This document shows, in pieces, positions 5,443-8,043 of a stretch of DNA of 8,043 nt. The stretch is from contig JBIKSZ010000177.1 in assembly GCA_044348345.1 (NCBI GenBank), forward strand, positions 1 to 8,043, given 5' to 3'. The DNA is from Falsiroseomonas sp044348345 (GTDB lineage Bacteria > Pseudomonadota > Alphaproteobacteria > Acetobacterales > Acetobacteraceae). A model generated the notes under the pieces. It was given only the letters and a program-made list of their open reading frames with translations, did not search any database and was not told where the DNA came from. The translations under genes and the position numbers were made by a program. The stretch's first letter is position 1. Each line of letters opens with the position of its first letter.

Positions 5443-6831
5443 ATGGACCAGACCGACACGCTGCTCGCTGCCATCGACGCCGACCACGACCAGGCCGTCG
5501 CGCGGCTGGTGGACTGGCTGCGCATCCCCTCCGTCAGCGCGCAGCCGCAGCATGCGGGCGATTGCGTGCGCGCCGCCGAATGGGTGCGCGACCAGCTGAC
5601 CGGCCTCGGCTTCACCGCCAGCCTGCGGCAGACGCCGGCGCATCCGGTGGTGGTCGCGCATCATCCGGGGCCGGGTGGGAACGCCCCTCATCTGCTCTAC
5701 TACGGCCACTACGACGTGCAGCCGGCCGATCCCTTCGAGCTCTGGACCAGCCCGCCCTTCGATCCCGCCATCGTGGACGGACCGCATGGCAAGCGCGTGG
5801 TCGCGCGCGGCGCGGTGGACGACAAGGGCCAGACGCTGATGTGGATCGAGGCGCTGCGCGCCTGGCAGCGCATCGCCGGCGGCCCGCCCTGCGCCATCAC
5901 CGCCGTGATCGAGGGCGAGGAGGAGATCGGCTCCCCCAACCTTGCGCCGTTCCTCGCGGCACACCGCGACGAGCTCGCGGCCGATGTCGCTGTGATCAGC
6001 GACACGGGCATGTGGGACGTCACGACCCCTGCCCTGTCCACGCGGCTGCGCGGCATGTGCTATGTGCAACTCGACCTCAAGGCCGCCAGCCGCGACCTGC
6101 ATTCGGGCATGTATGGCGGCAGCGCGCTCAATCCGCTGAACCTGATCACGAAGATCCTCGGCGACCTGCACGACGCCAAGGGCCGCATCCAGCTGCCCGG
6201 CTTCTATGACGGCGTGGCGGAGCTTTCGGCCGCGCAGCGCGCCTCCTGGCAGGCGCTCGGCTTCAGCGAGCACGATTTCCTCGGCGATATCGGCCTGTCG
6301 GTGCCGGTGGGCGAGGCGGATCGCGGGCCGCTGGAGCGTCTCTGGGCACGGCCGACGGCGGATATCAACGGCATCTGGGGCGGCTATACGGGCGCGGGCA
6401 GCAAGACCGTGATCGCGTCGGAAGCGCATGCGAAGGTCTCCTTCCGCCTGGTGCCCGGCCAGGACCACGCGAAGGTCTTCGAAGCCTTCCAGGCCTTCGT
6501 ACGCGCGCGGCTGCCGGCCGATGCGAAGGCGGAGTTCCAGGTCTTCTCCTCCTCGCCCGGCATCGAAGTGCCGGCCGATAGCCGCTTCATCCGCGCGGCG
6601 CAGGCCGCGCTCGCCGACGAATACGGCAAGCCCGCCGCGATGATCGGCTGCGGCGGCTCGATCCCCGTGGTGTCCTCGCTGAAGGACATCCTCGGGCTCG
6701 ACACGGTGCTGATGGGCTTCGGCCTCGATGACGACCAGGTGCATTCGCCGAACGAGAAATTCGACCTGCGCTGCTTCCACGGCGGCACGCGCAGCCATGC
6801 GCGACTGCTGGCGAAGCTCGCGGGCGGCTGA
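5443..6831 (+). CDS. M20-family metallopeptidase (dipeptidase-like)
   Basis: This is a di-zinc exopeptidase or deacylase of the M20/ArgE/DapE/CPG2 group. The 462-residue length fits the dipeptidase branch. Predicted active-site residues are all present: His89 and Asp91 in YYGHYDVQP, Asp126 in RGAVDDKG, Glu160 (general base) and Glu161 (ligand) in EGEEEIGS, Asp187 in VISDTG, and His434 in DQVHSPNE. The DLHSGMYGGSALNP segment lies in the dimerisation/lid domain, roughly 200-330. No signal peptide is seen, so the enzyme is likely cytoplasmic. GAGGAG at 5431-5436, inside the end of the CinA-like gene, lies 6 nt before the ATG, and only 3 nt separate the two genes. It closes the run; hairpins follow within 10 nt of its stop. 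The substrate is unknown. A cytoplasmic dipeptidase is the most likely role; a DapE-like succinylase is less likely because the motifs follow the dipeptidase pattern. Confidence 0.9.
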   Translation: MDQTDTLLAAIDADHDQAVARLVDWLRIPSVSAQPQHAGDCVRAAEWVRDQLTGLGFTASLRQTPAHPVVVAHHPGPGGNAPHLLYYGHYDVQPADPFELWTSPPFDPAIVDGPHGKRVVARGAVDDKGQTLMWIEALRAWQRIAGGPPCAITAVIEGEEEIGSPNLAPFLAAHRDELAADVAVISDTGMWDVTTPALSTRLRGMCYVQLDLKAASRDLHSGMYGGSALNPLNLITKILGDLHDAKGRIQLPGFYDGVAELSAAQRASWQALGFSEHDFLGDIGLSVPVGEADRGPLERLWARPTADINGIWGGYTGAGSKTVIASEAHAKVSFRLVPGQDHAKVFEAFQAFVRARLPADAKAEFQVFSSSPGIEVPADSRFIRAAQAALADEYGKPAAMIGCGGSIPVVSSLKDILGLDTVLMGFGLDDDQVHSPNEKFDLRCFHGGTRSHARLLAKLAGG

Positions 6832-6840
6832 GGCGCGCTA

Positions 6841-6863
6841 CAGGGAGGGCTCCGCCCTCCCTG
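6841..6863 (+). terminator. Hairpin after the five-gene operon (possible terminator)
   Basis: CAGGGAGGGC (6841-6850) and GCCCTCCCTG (6854-6863) form a perfect 10-bp stem with a 3-nt loop (TCC), starting 9 nt after the M20 peptidase stop. No T-tract follows on either strand, so it is not a classic intrinsic terminator. It may stop transcription poorly or protect mRNA 3' ends. It sits between convergent genes and could act in both directions. Confidence 0.55.
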
Positions 6864-6872
6864 CACCCTCCC
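6855..6872 (-). other. Canonical G-quadruplex motif on the minus strand
   Basis: Read on the minus strand this is GGGAGGGTGCAGGGAGGG: four G3 runs with loops of 1, 4 and 1 nt, a perfect match to the G3+N1-7 rule with short, stabilising loops. It lies in the 3' region of the minus-strand transcript and shares bases 6855-6863 with the first hairpin, so the two folds exclude each other. The match is directly visible; folding in the cell is inference. Confidence 0.6.
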
Positions 6873-6896
6873 GCCGGGGGGCAGCGCCCCCGTGGC
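6873..6896 (-). terminator. Second hairpin in the convergent gap
   Basis: GGGGGC (6877-6882) pairs with GCCCCC (6886-6891) around an AGC loop. The stem extends outward through a G-T wobble (6876/6893, bulged G at 6892) to GCC (6873-6875) with GGC (6894-6896). It lies 1 nt beyond the stop codon of the minus-strand thiamine-diphosphate enzyme gene, in the right place to end or stabilise that transcript. Again there is no T-tract. Confidence 0.5.
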
Positions 6897-6897
6897 C

Positions 6898-8043
6898 CTA
6901 CCGCCCCGCCTGCGCGCGCAGCTGCGCGATCGTCGCGCGGTTCGTCACCTGCTCGGGGTTCGTCCGCACCTCGATGATCGCCGGCTTGCTGGAGGCGCGC
7001 GCGCGCTGGAAGGCGGGCACCAGGTCTTCCGTGCGCTCCACCACTTCGCCGTGCCCGCCGAAGCTTTCGATGAAGCGGGCGAAGTCGGGGTTGGTGAGCG
7101 CCGTGCCGGAGACGCGGCCGGGATAGGTGCGCTCCTGGTACATGCGGATCGTGCCGTACATGCCGTTGTTGAACACCATGATGATCGGCGCGACGCCATG
7201 GTGGAACGCGGTCGCGATCTCCTGCCCCGTCATCAGCGCGCCGCCATCGCCGACGAAGCAGACCACGCAGCGATCAGGATGTGTGATCGCCGCACCAATT
7301 GCGGCCGGCACGCCGTAGCCCATCGCGCCATTGGTGGGGCCAAGGAACTCCTGCCCGTCCGTCAGATGCATGAAGCGCGTTGGCCAAGTGGCGAAGTTGC
7401 CGGCATCCGAGGTGAAGATCGTGTCCGCCGGCAGCACCTTCTCCAGCTGCTGCAGCGCGACGGCGAGGTTCAGCGGGCCTTCATACGCCGGCGCCTTGGC
7501 CTGCGCGTCCCGCGCCGCGCGCACGGATGCGCGCCAGCCCGCCCAGCGCGGCTTTACGATGCGCGGGGCAGCGGCCGCCGCGTGGGCAAAGGCATTGAGG
7601 TCGGAGACGATACCGAGTGCCGCGCGATGCACCCGCCCGATCTCGGACTGCTCCGGATGGACGTGGATGATCGGCTTGCTGCCGGCCATGTCGAACAGCG
7701 TGTAGCCCTGGCTGACGGGCTCACCGAGGCGCGTGCCAATGGCGAGGATCAGGTCGGCTTCCTTCGCCTTCGCGACCAGCCCCGCATCGGCGCCGACGCC
7801 AAGGTCGCCCGCGTAATGCGCCGATGTGCCGTCGAACAGCCCCTGCCGGCGGAAGGAGACGGAGACGGGGATGTCGTTGCCCACCAGGAAGTCGCGGATC
7901 GCGGCCCGGCCCTCGGCCGTCCAGCGCGTGCCGCCGAGGATCGCGAGCGGCTTCTCGGCCTTCTCCAGCATCGCCATCAGCCGCGGCAGCGCATCGGGCG
8001 CCGGGTACGGCGGCAGCAGCGGCTGCGGGCCGATGTCGGGCAC
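6898..8043 (-). CDS. Thiamine-diphosphate-dependent enzyme, acetolactate synthase superfamily (5' end missing)
   Basis: The visible 381 residues are the middle and C-terminal domains of a POX/AHAS-type enzyme. The central domain (about 20-150) contains KPLAILGGTRW and DLILAIGTRLGEP. The C-terminal domain holds SDAGNFATWPTRF, GAMGYGVPAAIGA, then the thiamine-diphosphate/Mg motif GDGGALMTGQE (starting at residue 265 of the fragment) followed by VFNNGMYGTIRMYQ. The N-terminal pyrimidine-binding domain, about 180 residues with the catalytic Glu, lies beyond the right edge; family members are about 550 residues. The GTG at the very edge is almost surely an internal Val, not the start. Such enzymes act on 2-oxo acids (acetolactate synthases, decarboxylases, carboligases). 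The motifs do not match the biosynthetic IlvB pattern closely (GMYGTIRMYQ rather than the usual GMVRQWQ), so I give no gene symbol. The stop is TAG at 6898-6900. Confidence 0.88.
   Translation of the reverse strand: MPDIGPQPLLPPYPAPDALPRLMAMLEKAEKPLAILGGTRWTAEGRAAIRDFLVGNDIPVSVSFRRQGLFDGTSAHYAGDLGVGADAGLVAKAKEADLILAIGTRLGEPVSQGYTLFDMAGSKPIIHVHPEQSEIGRVHRAALGIVSDLNAFAHAAAAAPRIVKPRWAGWRASVRAARDAQAKAPAYEGPLNLAVALQQLEKVLPADTIFTSDAGNFATWPTRFMHLTDGQEFLGPTNGAMGYGVPAAIGAAITHPDRCVVCFVGDGGALMTGQEIATAFHHGVAPIIMVFNNGMYGTIRMYQERTYPGRVSGTALTNPDFARFIESFGGHGEVVERTEDLVPAFQRARASSKPAIIEVRTNPEQVTNRATIAQLRAQAGR

Noticed and set aside
4918..6798. 626-codon open frame on the minus strand, antisense to the CinA-like and M20 genes
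   Set aside because: The translation is Arg/Ala/His/Gly-rich with no family motif, while the plus strand encodes two proteins with complete active-site motifs. It is a typical high-GC antisense artefact.
8041..8043. GTG at the right edge as the start of the thiamine-diphosphate enzyme
   Set aside because: Starting here would remove the whole N-terminal pyrimidine-binding domain needed in this family. The GTG is most simply an internal Val codon cut by the window edge.

Overview
The window is very GC-rich (about 70% by eye), with codons ending almost always in G or C, and it is densely packed with intact genes. Base composition, protein character and gene content suggest an alphaproteobacterium, most likely in the Rhodospirillales/Acetobacteraceae range (Roseomonas-like). 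That placement is inferred from style and content; no search was run.

Left block, minus strand (1-1594): dapA (4-hydroxy-tetrahydrodipicolinate synthase) is followed after 7 nt by smpB (tmRNA partner in ribosome rescue). After a 128-nt gap comes the first 31 codons of a small lipoprotein that runs off the left edge. A 104-nt divergent intergenic region (1595-1698) carries a plausible sigma-70-type promoter for dapA.

Central block, plus strand (1699-6831): five genes lie end to end with overlaps or a 3-nt gap: a periplasmic Slt70-type lytic transglycosylase, an uncharacterised alpha/beta hydrolase with a TTG start, pgpA (phosphatidylglycerophosphatase A), a stand-alone CinA C-terminal-domain protein (NMN amidohydrolase, PncC-type), and an M20-family metallopeptidase. 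Junctions are TTGA, ATGA, TGATG and TAG-gcc-ATG, with Shine-Dalgarno-like sequences inside the ends of the upstream genes, so this looks like one translationally coupled operon. dapA, slt and pgpA all serve the cell envelope (peptidoglycan precursor, peptidoglycan turnover, phosphatidylglycerol synthesis).

Right block (6832-8043): a 66-nt convergent gap holds two adjacent 10-bp hairpins and, on the minus strand, a canonical G-quadruplex motif that overlaps the first hairpin. Beyond it, on the minus strand, is the C-terminal two thirds of a thiamine-diphosphate-dependent enzyme of the acetolactate synthase superfamily, cut by the right edge.

Most of this is ordinary chromosomal housekeeping sequence. 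I see no mobile element, CRISPR array, phage gene, tRNA or rRNA, and no convincing new system. The points most worth a second look are the hairpin/G-quadruplex element, the unusual start and apparent Glu catalytic acid of the hydrolase, and the tight coupling of the five-gene operon.
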